A DNA stretch of 64,000 nucleotides from [Clostridium] aminophilum DSM 10710 (GTDB lineage: Bacteria; Bacillota; Clostridia; Lachnospirales; Lachnospiraceae). A program made the position numbers and the translations under genes. Below are positions 26,922-36,625 of the stretch, in pieces (the first letter of the stretch is position 1; the number at the start of each line of letters is the position of its first letter). The stretch lies in contig NZ_JONJ01000010.1 in NCBI RefSeq assembly GCF_000711825.1, positions 1-64,000 of the forward strand, in the 5' to 3' direction. Under the pieces are notes generated by a model. That model was not told the DNA's origin. It saw nothing but the letters and a program-made list of their open reading frames with translations, and did no database searches.

Positions 26922-26999
26922 CCGCGGTCCAGTCGGCATCGGAAGGAAAACTATTTCCGGCGGTCCAGCCGGCATCGGAAGGAAATTATTTCCGGCGCG
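26922..26999. repeat. 36-base tandem repeat next to the Crp-family gene
   Basis: Two copies of a unit starting CGGTCCAG and containing CGGCATCGGAAGGAAA (from 26925 and 26961), then a partial third reaching the regulator's stop codon. Upstream there is a related TTTCCGGCGC fragment near 26883. The copies differ at only a few bases. Confidence 0.8.
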
Positions 27000-27002
27000 G
27001 TC

Positions 27003-27797
27003 TCAGCGGCACAGGCGGAATTCATTTCTCCGGAAATCAATCAGACCGTCTTTTTTCATGGCAGAGAGTTCCCGCGAGAGCGCGGAGCGGTTGGTGCCAA
27101 GGTATGAGGCCAGCCCCTCGCGGTCCATCGGGACCGTAAAGGCATCGGAGCCGAATTCGTCACGGCATTCGCTGAAGAAGGCGATCAGTTTCCGGCGGAG
27201 CGTGGTCCGCGTCAGGGTCTGAATGCGCCGGTTCATCGAGAGCGCGCGGTGGGCGAGCATTCGGAGAAAACGGTCCGTGAGGAGGCGGGACAGTCGTGCC
27301 GCGTTCAGATCTTCGGCATTTCGGGCCGTCGGATCCGCATGATCCGCCGAAATGCCGCCGGAAGGGGCGGATTTCTCCCGGTTTTGGGCCGGAAGAACGG
27401 CCGTTTCCGGAGAGAGGAGGGAATTCTGAAGGCGGTCAGTGCTCATCCGGAGTATGACCGAATCCAGATCGGCGCGGACCGAGATGCCGGCGCTGCCGGT
27501 ACGGAGATAGCACAGGGATTCCCCGAAGGTTCCGCCGGGGAGTACGCCGGCCATCAGAAGTTCCTCTCCGGTGATGGCGGTCATGGAAACCCGGATCTTG
27601 CCGGAGAGAACCAGACCGAAGAAGGAGATGGGATCGCCCTCGTTCAGCAGGGATTCACCCTGCGATAAGGTGACGCGTTCCGCACCGAAAAAACGGAGCG
27701 CGAAGTCCAGATCCGGTTCGGGAAAACCCGAAAAAAGGGGACATTTTCCAAGGAGGACGCGCTCGGATGCGGAAAGCGATGGGATGGATATGTTCAT
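27003..27797 (-). CDS. Crp/Fnr-family transcription regulator
   Basis: A 264-residue regulator: N-terminal cyclic-nucleotide-binding-like beta-roll (~10-125; LSQGESLLNEGDPISFFGLVLSGKIRV), a dimer helix and a C-terminal winged helix (EGLASYLGTNRSALSRELSAM). Between them is an unusual polar insertion of roughly 35 residues (~130-170). It has no N-terminal cysteine cluster, so it is not an FNR-type iron-sulfur sensor. GGAGAT precedes the ATG at 27797. It is transcribed towards the fused ABC importer operon, about 320 bases away, and may control it; that is inference from position. The CHASE2 cyclase elsewhere in the window could supply a cyclic nucleotide. Confidence 0.8.
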   Translation of the reverse strand: MNISIPSLSASERVLLGKCPLFSGFPEPDLDFALRFFGAERVTLSQGESLLNEGDPISFFGLVLSGKIRVSMTAITGEELLMAGVLPGGTFGESLCYLRTGSAGISVRADLDSVILRMSTDRLQNSLLSPETAVLPAQNREKSAPSGGISADHADPTARNAEDLNAARLSRLLTDRFLRMLAHRALSMNRRIQTLTRTTLRRKLIAFFSECRDEFGSDAFTVPMDREGLASYLGTNRSALSRELSAMKKDGLIDFRRNEFRLCR

Positions 27798-28090
27798 AGA
27801 TAATCTCCAATAATGAATATTTTGAATAAATATTTTGCGGGGATGTCTCCGGAAAATCTTGCTGCCGGAATTATTTCTCACACAAAAGTCCGCTTTGTAC
27901 GCTGAATATTGTAACATGAAAAGCAGATGCGAAAGAAAAAGAAAGAATTGTGATGTACCTTTTTGTCTGATGATGGTACACTATATCCAAAAATGATTTA
28001 ATCGGCTAAAGCAAAATGTGAAGAAAGGCAGGCTCCGGAGATCCGGAGAGAGGGCAGATTCACGGTGCAGTTTCAGAAAAGGGGATCCAC

Positions 28091-29005
28091 ATGGAAGAGA
28101 GACAGACATCGCTCCCGGATCGCAGATCCAGAGCATCGATGGAAAAAAGACAGAGTCTGAAGGACAAGAAGAGAATCGTCATCAAGGTCGGAAGCAATTC
28201 GCTGGTGCATCCGGAAACCGGAGAACTGAACCTTTCCAAGATTGACCATCTGATCCGCGTTCTCGCCGACCTGAAAGGGGAGGGGCGGGACGTCGTTCTG
28301 GTGTCTTCCGGCGCGGTGGCATGCGGGCGCCAGGCTTTGAAGATCGGAAGAAAACCGGGCTCCATGACCGAAAAACAGGCGTTTGCGGCCGTCGGACAGG
28401 CAAAACTCATGAGCACCTACCAGCGCTTTTTCGCGGAGTACAGCCAGACAACGGCGCAGGTGCTTCTGACGAAAAATGTCATCATCAACCAGACATCCCG
28501 GGACAACACAAAGAACACCTTTGACGAGCTCTTAAAGCTTGGCGTCATTCCGGTTGTCAATGAGAATGATACGATCTCGACACAGGAGCTCGCTCAGCTG
28601 GAGACCTTCGGAGACAACGATCAGCTGGCGTCCATCGTCGGCGCGGTGATCGGCGCGGATCTGGTGATCCTTCTGTCCGACATTGAGGGAATGTATACCG
28701 ATGATCCGCGTCACAACCGGGATGCGGTGTTCATCGAATATGTCCCGACGATTACGGAAGAGATCCTCGGCATGGGGAAGGGCGCGGGAAGCGACGTCGG
28801 AACCGGCGGCATGAGCGCAAAGATCGCGGCGGCCCGCATTGCGACCGATTCGGATGCGGATATGGTGATCGCGAAGTTCGACAGTGCGGATATCATCTTC
28901 GACATTCTGAAGGGAAAAAATGTCGGTACCCTCTTTGCGGCACACAAAAATGAGAATTTTGATCTGGCAGAGTTTATCCGCCGGGCAAAAGACGCGGAAG
29001 AATAA
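28091..29005 (+). CDS. proB: glutamate 5-kinase
   Basis: A 304-residue amino-acid kinase that phosphorylates glutamate, the first step of proline synthesis. Key segments: IVIKVGSNSL (ATP site), VLVSSGAVACG, NENDTIST and FGDNDQLAS (glutamate and feedback region), LLSDIEGMYTDDPR and GTGGMSAKIAAA. It ends after the kinase domain: the C-terminal PUA domain of E. coli ProB (367 residues) is absent, as in some other bacteria. AGGGGA precedes the start; a second in-frame ATG is at 28139. proA follows after about 140 bases. Confidence 0.95.
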   Translation: MEERQTSLPDRRSRASMEKRQSLKDKKRIVIKVGSNSLVHPETGELNLSKIDHLIRVLADLKGEGRDVVLVSSGAVACGRQALKIGRKPGSMTEKQAFAAVGQAKLMSTYQRFFAEYSQTTAQVLLTKNVIINQTSRDNTKNTFDELLKLGVIPVVNENDTISTQELAQLETFGDNDQLASIVGAVIGADLVILLSDIEGMYTDDPRHNRDAVFIEYVPTITEEILGMGKGAGSDVGTGGMSAKIAAARIATDSDADMVIAKFDSADIIFDILKGKNVGTLFAAHKNENFDLAEFIRRAKDAEE

Positions 29006-29143
29006 AGTCATGACGGCGTGCCGGGTTACGGATTGGTAAATTTGGAAAAGTATGAAGAATCAGTAACCCATGAAACGGAAATGCCGGGCGGAATGTGGGA
29101 AAATGATCCCGCGCTATCGGCACAGATTCAAAGGAGATTACGG

Positions 29144-30424
29144 ATGGAACAGCTTACAGAACTCGGGATGAGAGCCAGAGAGGCGGCATTCGCCCTGAAC
29201 GGCCTGACGACAGAGGAAAAGAACCGTGCCCTTATGGCGTCGGCGGCTGCGCTCGAGGCGCATGCGGAGGAGATTATCCGGGCAAACCGGACAGATATTG
29301 AGAACGGAAGGGCAAAGAATATGCCGGAGGGACTTCTCGACCGGCTTTTGCTGAATGAAGAGAGGATTCACGGGATGGCGGAAGCGGTCCGCGGCGTGGC
29401 GTCTCTTCCGGATCCGGTCGGTGACGTTCTGGAAGAGTGGACCCGGCCGAACGGTCTTCGTCTCCGCAAAGTCCGCGTTCCGATCGGCGTGGTCGGGATC
29501 ATCTACGAGGCCCGGCCGAATGTCACATCGGATGCATTTTCCATCGCATTCAAATCCGGCAATGCCGTGATACTGAAGGGCGGAAGCGATGCGATTCATT
29601 CCAACAGCGCGGTGGCGGGTGTGATCCGCGGAGCGCTCAGAGAGAACGGATTTCCGGAGGACGCGCTGCTTCTGATCCGTGCGACGGATCACGAGACCAC
29701 AACAAAGTTCATGCAGATGAACGGATATGTCGATGTGCTGATCCCGAGAGGTTCTGCCCGCCTGATTCAGGCAGTGGTGAAGAACAGCACGGTTCCGGTG
29801 ATCGAGACGGGAGCCGGAAACTGCCATATTTTCCTGGATGAAGGGTGCGATACGGAGATGGCGAAGGAGATCATCTTCAACGCCAAGACACAGCGGATCG
29901 GCGTGTGCAATGCGGCAGAGAGTCTTGTCGTGCACCGGAGCGTGCTGGTGACGGTTCTTCCGGCAGCGGTGAAAAAACTGCAGGAAAAGAATGTGATCGT
30001 TTATGCCGACGCGGAAGCTTTTGCAGCGCTGCAGGAAGCGGCCGGGGCGGATCCGGCGCTGAACCGTTCGCTGATTGAGCGCGCGTCGGAAGAGGATTTC
30101 GGAACGGAATATCTGGACTATAAGATGTCGGTGAAGACAGTCGGCAGCGTGGAAGAAGCAATCGGACACATCAACCGGTACTCGACAAAACATTCGGAGA
30201 CGATTCTCACGCCGGATGAGGCGCATGCCCGTCTCTTCCAGAATGCCGTCGATTCGGCCTGTGTGTACTGGAACGCATCGACGAGATTTACGGACGGCGG
30301 TGAATTCGGCTTCGGCGCGGAGATCGGCATTTCCACCGCGAAGCTTCATGCGCGCGGACCGATGGGACTGCGGGAACTGACGACGACAAAATACCAGATC
30401 GACGGAACCGGACAGGTGCGCTGA
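29144..30424 (+). CDS. proA: glutamate-5-semialdehyde dehydrogenase (gamma-glutamyl phosphate reductase)
   Basis: A 426-residue aldehyde-dehydrogenase-fold enzyme that reduces glutamyl phosphate with NADPH, the second step to proline. The catalytic Cys255 lies in TQRIGVCNAAESL. IYEARPNVTSDAFSIAFKSGNAVILKGG and TDGGEFGFGAEIGIST are family signatures. The ATG at 29144 with AAAGGAG is chosen over in-frame upstream codons from 29018. proC is not in the window. The next gene encodes a prolyl-tRNA quality-control protein. Confidence 0.96.
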   Translation: MEQLTELGMRAREAAFALNGLTTEEKNRALMASAAALEAHAEEIIRANRTDIENGRAKNMPEGLLDRLLLNEERIHGMAEAVRGVASLPDPVGDVLEEWTRPNGLRLRKVRVPIGVVGIIYEARPNVTSDAFSIAFKSGNAVILKGGSDAIHSNSAVAGVIRGALRENGFPEDALLLIRATDHETTTKFMQMNGYVDVLIPRGSARLIQAVVKNSTVPVIETGAGNCHIFLDEGCDTEMAKEIIFNAKTQRIGVCNAAESLVVHRSVLVTVLPAAVKKLQEKNVIVYADAEAFAALQEAAGADPALNRSLIERASEEDFGTEYLDYKMSVKTVGSVEEAIGHINRYSTKHSETILTPDEAHARLFQNAVDSACVYWNASTRFTDGGEFGFGAEIGISTAKLHARGPMGLRELTTTKYQIDGTGQVR

Positions 30425-30567
30425 GAAGGAAGATGGGTCAGGCACAGGAAGTGAGAGAAGATCTTCCGATGAGACTGCGGGCATCCGGCGCGGAAGAAGT
30501 GCGGGTGTCCGGAAGGATGATTGCCGTGCGATCCCGGATGAAATGAAGAATAAGACAGGAATGTGAC

Positions 30568-31119
30568 ATGGAACTCATGATAGAACAGGGACGGCCGCAG
30601 GATGTGACCGGGCGCCTTTTAAAAGAGATCCGGTGCTATGATATGCTGGATCATCTCGGTATACCGTACCGCCGGATCGATCACGAGGCCCTCTACACCA
30701 TGGAGGCGTGTGAGGAAGTGGACGGCGCGGCGGGCGTTGTGATGTGCAAGAATCTGTTTCTGTGCAACCGGCAGAAGACGGATTTTTATATGCTGCTGAT
30801 GCCGGGGGACAAGCCGTTTAAGACAAAAGAACTCTCCGGACAGATCGGAACGGCGAGGCTGTCGTTCGCGGACGCCGAATATATGGAGCGGTATCTTGAC
30901 ATCACGCCGGGATCGGTGTCGGTGATGGGACTGATGAACGACAGGGAACACCGGGTACGGCTTCTGATTGACGAGGATGTGCTGAACGCCGAGGAGTTCG
31001 GCTGTCATCCGTGTGTGAATACCACAAGTCTGTGCATGAAAACCCGTGATATGGTGGATAAGTTTCTGCCGGCGGTGGATCACGCCTACACGACCGTTGT
31101 TCTGAACGGTGAGGCGTGA
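30568..31119 (+). CDS. prolyl-tRNA editing (ProXp/YbaK-type) deacylase
   Basis: A 183-residue free-standing editing domain related to the INS domain of bacterial prolyl-tRNA synthetase. Members of the ProXp-ala group hydrolyse Ala-tRNA(Pro). Characteristic stretches are KNLFLCN, LVMPGDKPF-like LLMPGDKPFKTKELSGQIG, RLSFADAEYMERYLDITPGSVSVMGLMND and CHPCVNTTSL. Placement right behind proBA fits a proline theme: low proline raises mischarging with alanine. About 140 bases separate it from proA, with no terminator seen. Exact tRNA specificity is not proven. Confidence 0.85.
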   Translation: MELMIEQGRPQDVTGRLLKEIRCYDMLDHLGIPYRRIDHEALYTMEACEEVDGAAGVVMCKNLFLCNRQKTDFYMLLMPGDKPFKTKELSGQIGTARLSFADAEYMERYLDITPGSVSVMGLMNDREHRVRLLIDEDVLNAEEFGCHPCVNTTSLCMKTRDMVDKFLPAVDHAYTTVVLNGEA

Positions 31120-31195
31120 AGGACAGGGACAGACATTTGACGGGCGCATTTCCCCGGCAGCGGGAAATGTGACAGACAGAAAGAAGTAAGAGGAT

Positions 31196-31906
31196 ATGAC
31201 AAACAGTTCATTCTGCGAGCGCTGCAGGACAAGAGACGGCCATCTCTGCACAGCGGATCTTCCCCTTTTCCGGGAACTTCCGGAAGAGGTGCAGGAATCG
31301 CTCTGCCGGCATGCGATCCGTCGCCGACATGACAAGGGAAGCCTTCTCTTTCTCGAAGGCGATCCGGTGAATTCCATCCGGATCATCGAGGCGGGACGGG
31401 TGAAATTATGCCGGATCGATTCGGACGGACAGGAATATATCATGGATGTTCTCTCAGACGGAAATTCCATCTGGGAGAGTCTTTTTGTGGAGAATGCGGT
31501 ATTTACCTATACCGCGGTCTGCCTGACGGAAGTCAGCGTGTGCGAGATCAGCAAAGACGTCTTCTTCGGAGAACTGGACCGGCATCCGGGGATAGAGCGC
31601 TACCTGATCGCGCTCTTATCCAAGCGGTTGGAGGCGGCAAAGGAAAAGGCGCTGCTCTTATCAATCCGGAGTCCGCGCGTGCGGATGGCCGGATTTCTTC
31701 TGGACCGGATCCGGCGTTTCCCGGAGCCGGAGATTCATCTGAAACTGGATGAGATTGCCGCCTCCATCAGCCTGCGTCAGGAGACGGTCAGCCGTGTTCT
31801 GCGGCAGTTTGAGAAGGAAGAGATCCTGCAGAGACTGGGGCAAGGACGGATCCGGATACTTTCGAGAGACGGTCTGCGGCGGATTTTTACCAGCGGAGAG
31901 GCCTGA
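31196..31906 (+). CDS. FNR-like redox regulator with four Fe-S cysteines
   Basis: A 236-residue Crp/Fnr-family regulator. Cysteines C7, C10 and C18 (CERCRTRDGHLC) plus C116 (VSVCEIS) line up with the four [4Fe-4S] ligands of E. coli FNR (C20, C23, C29, C122; note VCEI in both). An oxygen-labile cluster controlling dimerisation is therefore likely. The recognition helix RQETVSRVLRQF keeps the E-x-x-S-R of FNR, which reads TTGAT/C half-sites. It lies 17 bases before pflA, and a TTGAC-N4-GTCAA site stands at the pflB promoter. Most likely an anaerobic activator of pyruvate formate-lyase. Confidence 0.88.
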   Translation: MTNSSFCERCRTRDGHLCTADLPLFRELPEEVQESLCRHAIRRRHDKGSLLFLEGDPVNSIRIIEAGRVKLCRIDSDGQEYIMDVLSDGNSIWESLFVENAVFTYTAVCLTEVSVCEISKDVFFGELDRHPGIERYLIALLSKRLEAAKEKALLLSIRSPRVRMAGFLLDRIRRFPEPEIHLKLDEIAASISLRQETVSRVLRQFEKEEILQRLGQGRIRILSRDGLRRIFTSGEA

Positions 31907-31923
31907 CGGAAGAGAGGAAGAAC

Positions 31924-32658
31924 ATGGCGAAGGGAAGAATCTATTCGACGGAATCCTTCGGCTCGGTGGACGGGCCGGGGATCCGTTTTCTTGTTTTTAT
32001 GCAGGGGTGCCGGATGCGGTGCCGCTATTGTCACAACGTCGATACCTGGGACCCCGTCGGAAAGTCCCGGGAACGGGAGGCGGAGGAGGTGCTGGAGCAG
32101 GCACTCCGATACAGATCCTACTGGGGCAAAAAAGGCGGGATCACCGTCAGCGGAGGAGAACCGCTCCTTCAGATGGATTTTCTGTTCGATCTGATGAAAA
32201 AAGCGAAAGAGCGGGGAATTCACACCGTGATCGACACCGCCGGCCAGCCCTTTACGAGGGAAGAACCGTGGTTCGGAACCTTCCGGGAACTGATGAAGTA
32301 TACGGATCTTCTGCTGGTGGATATCAAGCACATCGATCCGGAGGAACACCGGAAACTGACGGCACAGCCCAATGACAATATTCTGGACATGCTGCGGTAT
32401 CTGTCGGAGATCGGAAAACCGGTCTGGATTCGCCATGTCCTTGTTCCGGGCATCACGGACCGGGAGGAATCTCTCCGGAAAACCCGGGCGTTTCTGGATA
32501 CGCTCACCAATGTCGAAAAGGTGGAGGTGCTGCCGTATCACGCTCTCGGAATCCCGAAATGGGAAGAACTCGGAATTCCGTATACACTGCGGGATGTGGA
32601 ATCGCCGACCCCGGACCGAGTGAAAAACGCGGAGCGGATTCTGCGCGGGGAGGGATGA
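31924..32658 (+). CDS. pflA: pyruvate formate-lyase activating enzyme (radical SAM)
   Basis: A 244-residue radical-SAM enzyme that puts the glycyl radical on PflB. Cluster motif C29-x3-C33-x2-C36 (CRMRCRYC), GGEP near residue 78, and the N-terminal STESFGSVDGPGIRFLVFMQGC typical of PflA. AGAGGAAG precedes the ATG. Order is fnr-like, pflA, terminator, pflB: the activase is upstream of its target, the reverse of E. coli. Confidence 0.96.
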   Translation: MAKGRIYSTESFGSVDGPGIRFLVFMQGCRMRCRYCHNVDTWDPVGKSREREAEEVLEQALRYRSYWGKKGGITVSGGEPLLQMDFLFDLMKKAKERGIHTVIDTAGQPFTREEPWFGTFRELMKYTDLLLVDIKHIDPEEHRKLTAQPNDNILDMLRYLSEIGKPVWIRHVLVPGITDREESLRKTRAFLDTLTNVEKVEVLPYHALGIPKWEELGIPYTLRDVESPTPDRVKNAERILRGEG

Positions 32659-32837
32659 CCGAAACAGCGCGTCCGGTAAGTTCGCCGGAACAGTGCGCAG
32701 GGAAATGTGACCGGAAGAGCACGCCCGGGGAGAGGGCGCCGGACCGCGCGAACTATATGCCGGAAGAGAGGAAAGCTCCGGAAAAACCATACGGTGACCT
32801 GAAAAGAATGTATGGAAAAAAGAACAAATACAGCCCG

Positions 32838-32869
32838 AAAGGCCCGGAATCGCGTGGTTCCGGGCTTTT
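32838..32869 (+). terminator. pflA terminator
   Basis: Stem GCCCGGAA (32842-32849) with TTCCGGGC (32858-32865), extended by flanking A/T pairs, eight-base loop, TTTT. It separates the fnr-like/pflA transcript from pflB. The 180 bases before it (32659-32837) hold no recognisable gene. Confidence 0.85.
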
Positions 32870-32935
32870 CTTCAAACGCTTGGTTAGATAAGACTAATAT
32901 TGCATGCGAAAAAGGACACAGACCCCCTTCCGAAC

Positions 32936-32978
32936 TTGACCGCGGTCAAAGAACCGGGGAGATTCACTGTGCTATAAA
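32936..32978 (+). promoter_or_regulatory. pflB promoter with FNR-type site
   Basis: A perfect 14-base palindrome TTGACCGCGGTCAA (32936-32949) reads as TTGAC-N4-GTCAA, an FNR/Crp-family operator. The -10 is TATAAA (32973-32978); the -35 position is poor (AGAACC), as expected for an activator-dependent promoter. With +1 near 32985 the palindrome is centred about 42 bases upstream, the class II activation position. Confidence 0.8.
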
Positions 32979-33041
32979 TAGTCCCGGTAGAAAGAGATCC
33001 GGATTTTGAATGAAACAAGTGAATGAAGAAAGGAAGTAATC

Positions 33042-35294
33042 ATGTCAATGAGAGAAGAATGGAGAAGCTTTGAAAGCGGCCACTGGGTGGATGACATCAA
33101 TGTAAGAGATTTCATCCAGAAGAACTACACCGTCTATGATGGGGATGAGAGTTTCCTGGCGGAGCCGACGGAGGCGACGAACCGTCTTTGGGATATGGTA
33201 CAGGGATATCAGAGAGAAGAACGCGCGAAGTGCGGTGTTCTCGATATGGAGACCGAAGTGGTGTCCGATGTGGACGCATACGGCGCTGCTTATATCGGAG
33301 AAGGCACCGAGAAACTGGAAAAGGTTGTGGGGCTTCAGACGGACAAGCCGTTAAAGAGAGCATTTATGCCATACGGCGGTATCAAGATGGCGGAGGAAGC
33401 CTGCACGACCTACGGATATCAGCCGAACCCGGAACTTCACAAGATCTTTACCAAATATCACAAGACACACAATCAGGCGGTGTTTGACGCCTACACTCCG
33501 GAAATGAAGCTGGCGAGACACAACAAGATCCTCACCGGTCTTCCGGATACCTACGGACGCGGCAGAATCGTCGGAGACTACCGCAGAGTTGCCCTCTACG
33601 GCATTGACCGCCTCATCGGGGCAAAGCAGGAGGACTTCGCGGGCTGCGGCTGCGGCATCATGACCGACGATGTGATCCGTCAGAGAGAAGAGATCGCAGA
33701 GCAGATCCGCGCGCTCCGAAAGATGAAGAAGATGGCGGAGAGCTACGGATATGATATCTCCGGGCCGGCAAAGAATGCGCGCGAGGCGTTCCAGTGGCTG
33801 TATTTCGGATATCTTGCGGCGGTTCGCAGCCAGAACGGTGCGGCCATGTCCGTCGGCCGTGTGTCCACCTTCCTGGACATCTACATCGAGAGAGATCTGA
33901 GAGAAGGAACCCTGACCGAGTCCGAGGCGCAGGAGCTGGTGGATCATTTCACGCTGAAACTGCGCATGGTGAAATTTGCCCGCATTCCGAGCTACAATCA
34001 GCTCTTCTCCGGCGATCCGGTATGGGCGACCCTCGATGTGGCGGGAATCGGCGATGACGGAAGAAGCATGGTGACAAAGAACGATTACCGCTTCCTCCAC
34101 ACGTTGGAGAACATGGGACCGGCTCCGGAGCCGAACCTGACGGTTCTCTACTCTTCCAGACTGCCGGAGAGCTTCAAGAAGTATTCCGCGATGATTTCCA
34201 TTAAGACCTCGTCCGTTCAGTATGAGAACGATGATGTCATGCGTCCGATCTGGTCGGATGACTATGCGGTATGCTGCTGTGTATCCGCAACCCAGACCGG
34301 CAAGGAGATGCAGTTCTTCGGCGCGAGAGCGAATCTGGCGAAATGCCTCCTGTACGCGATCAACGGCGGCGTGGACGAGAAGACCGGCATGCAGGTCGGA
34401 CCGGAGTATGCGCCGGTGAAGAGCGACGTACTCGATTACGATGAGGTAATGAAGAAGTACGATGCGATGATGGAGTGGCTTGCGGGCATCTATGTCAACG
34501 TCCTGAACCTCATTCAGTATATGCACGACAAGTATTACTATGAGGCGGCAGAGATGGCGCTGATCGATACCGACGTGAGAAGAACCTTTGCGACCGGTAT
34601 CGCGGGCTTCTCCCATGTTGTCGATTCTCTGAGCGCGATCAAGTACGCGAAGGTTACAGCTGTCCGCGATGAGAACGGCATTGCGAAGGAGTTCAGGATC
34701 GAAGGCGATTTCCCGAAATACGGAAATGACGACGACCGCGCGGACGACATTGCGGTCTGGCTGCTGAAGACTTTCATGAAGAAGATCGAGCACTACCATA
34801 CCTACCGAGACTCCGAGCCGACCACCTCGATTCTCACGATTACATCCAATGTCGTGTACGGAAAGAACACCGGTATGCTTCCGGACGGAAGAGCGGCCTG
34901 GACTCCGCTTTCCCCGGGCGCAAATCCGTCCTACGGAGCAGAGCAGAACGGTCTTCTGGCTTCCCTGAATTCCGTGGCAAAGCTTCCGTATGAGTACGCA
35001 CTGGACGGAATCTCCAACACACAGACGATCAACCCGGGCGCGCTGGGACACAGCGATGAAGAGAGAGCGGAGAACCTTGTGTCCGCCATGGACGGATATT
35101 TTGACCGCGGCGCACATCATTTGAATGTCAATGTCTTCGGCATCGAGAAGCTGAAAGATGCGATGGAGCATCCGGAGAAGCCGGAATACGCGAACTTCAC
35201 CATCCGTGTTTCCGGATATGCGGTCAAGTTCATCGATCTGACCCGTGAGCAGCAGCTGGATGTCATCTCCAGAACCTGTCACGCTTCCATGTGA
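33042..35294 (+). CDS. pflB: formate C-acetyltransferase (pyruvate formate-lyase)
   Basis: The 750-residue glycyl-radical enzyme that turns pyruvate and CoA into acetyl-CoA and formate, central to anaerobic fermentation. Catalytic cysteines are C412-C413 in [20 protein letters not shown], and the radical Gly725 lies in RVSGYAVKF. Length and N-terminus match PflB rather than glycerol or choline lyases. GAAAGGAAG precedes the ATG. It has its own promoter with an FNR-type site. The codon-rich, regular sequence suggests high expression. Confidence 0.97.
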   Translation: MSMREEWRSFESGHWVDDINVRDFIQKNYTVYDGDESFLAEPTEATNRLWDMVQGYQREERAKCGVLDMETEVVSDVDAYGAAYIGEGTEKLEKVVGLQTDKPLKRAFMPYGGIKMAEEACTTYGYQPNPELHKIFTKYHKTHNQAVFDAYTPEMKLARHNKILTGLPDTYGRGRIVGDYRRVALYGIDRLIGAKQEDFAGCGCGIMTDDVIRQREEIAEQIRALRKMKKMAESYGYDISGPAKNAREAFQWLYFGYLAAVRSQNGAAMSVGRVSTFLDIYIERDLREGTLTESEAQELVDHFTLKLRMVKFARIPSYNQLFSGDPVWATLDVAGIGDDGRSMVTKNDYRFLHTLENMGPAPEPNLTVLYSSRLPESFKKYSAMISIKTSSVQYENDDVMRPIWSDDYAVCCCVSATQTGKEMQFFGARANLAKCLLYAINGGVDEKTGMQVGPEYAPVKSDVLDYDEVMKKYDAMMEWLAGIYVNVLNLIQYMHDKYYYEAAEMALIDTDVRRTFATGIAGFSHVVDSLSAIKYAKVTAVRDENGIAKEFRIEGDFPKYGNDDDRADDIAVWLLKTFMKKIEHYHTYRDSEPTTSILTITSNVVYGKNTGMLPDGRAAWTPLSPGANPSYGAEQNGLLASLNSVAKLPYEYALDGISNTQTINPGALGHSDEERAENLVSAMDGYFDRGAHHLNVNVFGIEKLKDAMEHPEKPEYANFTIRVSGYAVKFIDLTREQQLDVISRTCHASM

Positions 35295-35374
35295 GGACGA
35301 ACGGAAAACCGGAGAAGCAGGTTTTGTTCTGATATGTTATGATAGGGGACAGAATCAGCAAAGGGGGCACGGGG

Positions 35375-36529
35375 ATGATCTGGCTGAAAGGAACGGTTCT
35401 GCTTATTCTGGCAGGAGGACTGTATTATTTATCGATGGTCAATGCGTCATTTGCCGAGTGGTACCGGGAGAACATCTACCGGATCCTCTCGGAACAGGTG
35501 AGCCGGATCAGCGGAACCGTACCCTTTGCCGTGACGGAGATGACGGCCGGAATCCTGCTCCTGATTTTTGCCGGGAGTTTTCTCGGGATCTTTCGAAAAG
35601 GCCCGAAGGCGGGCCGGTTCTTCCGGTGGCTCGGCGGTACGTATCTCACGGCCGCGGTGCTGGCACTCCTCTATGTGACAAACTGCGGGATCAATTACCG
35701 GTCGGTCCCGTTTTCCGAAAAGTCGGGGCTGGCGGCGGAAATCCGGAAAAATGCGGAATCGGACGGTTATGACAGGCGGGCGCTGGCGGAACTCTGCGCC
35801 TACATCGCGGAACGGCTGAACGAAGCGGAAGGAAGGCGCATGGAACATGCAGAAGACAACGGCATGGAACGCAGCGCGGAAAACGCGGGAGAAACACGGA
35901 CCGCTGTCAGCTATGGAACCGAGACGGAGATCGGCGAGGAGGCACGGAAGGCCATGGAGGGGCTCGGCGAAGAATATCCGGCTCTTTCCGGTTACTATCC
36001 GATGCCAAAGCCGCTCGTCACCTCCCGGATCTTCAGCGAGCAGCAGGTGACCGGTATCTATCTTCCGTTCTTTGTCGAGGCGGCGTGGAACCGCGATATT
36101 CCGGGATATAACCGCCCGTTTACAGCCTGCCATGAACTCTCCCATCTGAGGGGATTCATGCGCGAGGACGAGGCCAATTTCATCGCATTTCTCGCCTGCA
36201 TCCGTTCGGACAATGCGGCATTTGCCCGAAGCGGATGGCTCGAAGGCTGGGTATACGCGGGCAACGCGCTGGCGGCGGAAGACCCGGAAGCCTTTTCGGC
36301 GCTCTACGGGGAGATCCCGGAGAGCATGAAAAAGGAGCTGGCGGAGAACAATGAGTATTGGGACCGTTTCCGGGGGCGGGCGGCCGAAGTGCATGAGAAG
36401 GTCAATGACGCGTATCTCCGCGCCGGGGGACAGGAAGAGGGCGTGAAAAGTTACGGAAGGATCGTGGATCTGATGCTCGTCTACGCACGGCGCCGGGGCT
36501 GGAAGGCTGTTTCCTACAAAATTATGTGA
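35375..36529 (+). CDS. DUF3810-like membrane metalloprotease
   Basis: A 384-residue protein with about three membrane helices in the first ~110 residues and a long outside domain with the zinc-peptidase motif H253-E-L-S-H257 (ACHELSHLRGF), followed by EDEAN (E264/E266), a likely third ligand. The layout fits DUF3810 proteins, which are predicted membrane-bound metallopeptidases of unknown substrate. A polar stretch at ~150-185 is probably disordered. The start at 35375 is preferred over 35339 because AAAGGGGG lies between them. Confidence 0.65.
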   Translation: MIWLKGTVLLILAGGLYYLSMVNASFAEWYRENIYRILSEQVSRISGTVPFAVTEMTAGILLLIFAGSFLGIFRKGPKAGRFFRWLGGTYLTAAVLALLYVTNCGINYRSVPFSEKSGLAAEIRKNAESDGYDRRALAELCAYIAERLNEAEGRRMEHAEDNGMERSAENAGETRTAVSYGTETEIGEEARKAMEGLGEEYPALSGYYPMPKPLVTSRIFSEQQVTGIYLPFFVEAAWNRDIPGYNRPFTACHELSHLRGFMREDEANFIAFLACIRSDNAAFARSGWLEGWVYAGNALAAEDPEAFSALYGEIPESMKKELAENNEYWDRFRGRAAEVHEKVNDAYLRAGGQEEGVKSYGRIVDLMLVYARRRGWKAVSYKIM

Positions 36530-36560
36530 AATCTATGAACAATTCCCGCGATTTATCGCA

Positions 36561-36589
36561 TTGACAGGGCAGATATGGTATACTTTTAT
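36561..36589 (+). promoter_or_regulatory. promoter of the cdaA operon
   Basis: TTGACA (36561-36566), 17-base spacer, TTTTAT (36584-36589). The leader of about 150 bases contains the family 1 dispersed repeat. Confidence 0.55.
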
Positions 36590-36625
36590 CGTATATCAGT
36601 CTGCTCTTTTTTGTTTCATAGGGGA

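Noticed and set aside
33351-35282. 643-codon frame antisense to pflB
   Set aside because: Shadow of pflB: no recognisable motifs, His/Arg/Leu-rich composition typical of reverse-complement translation.
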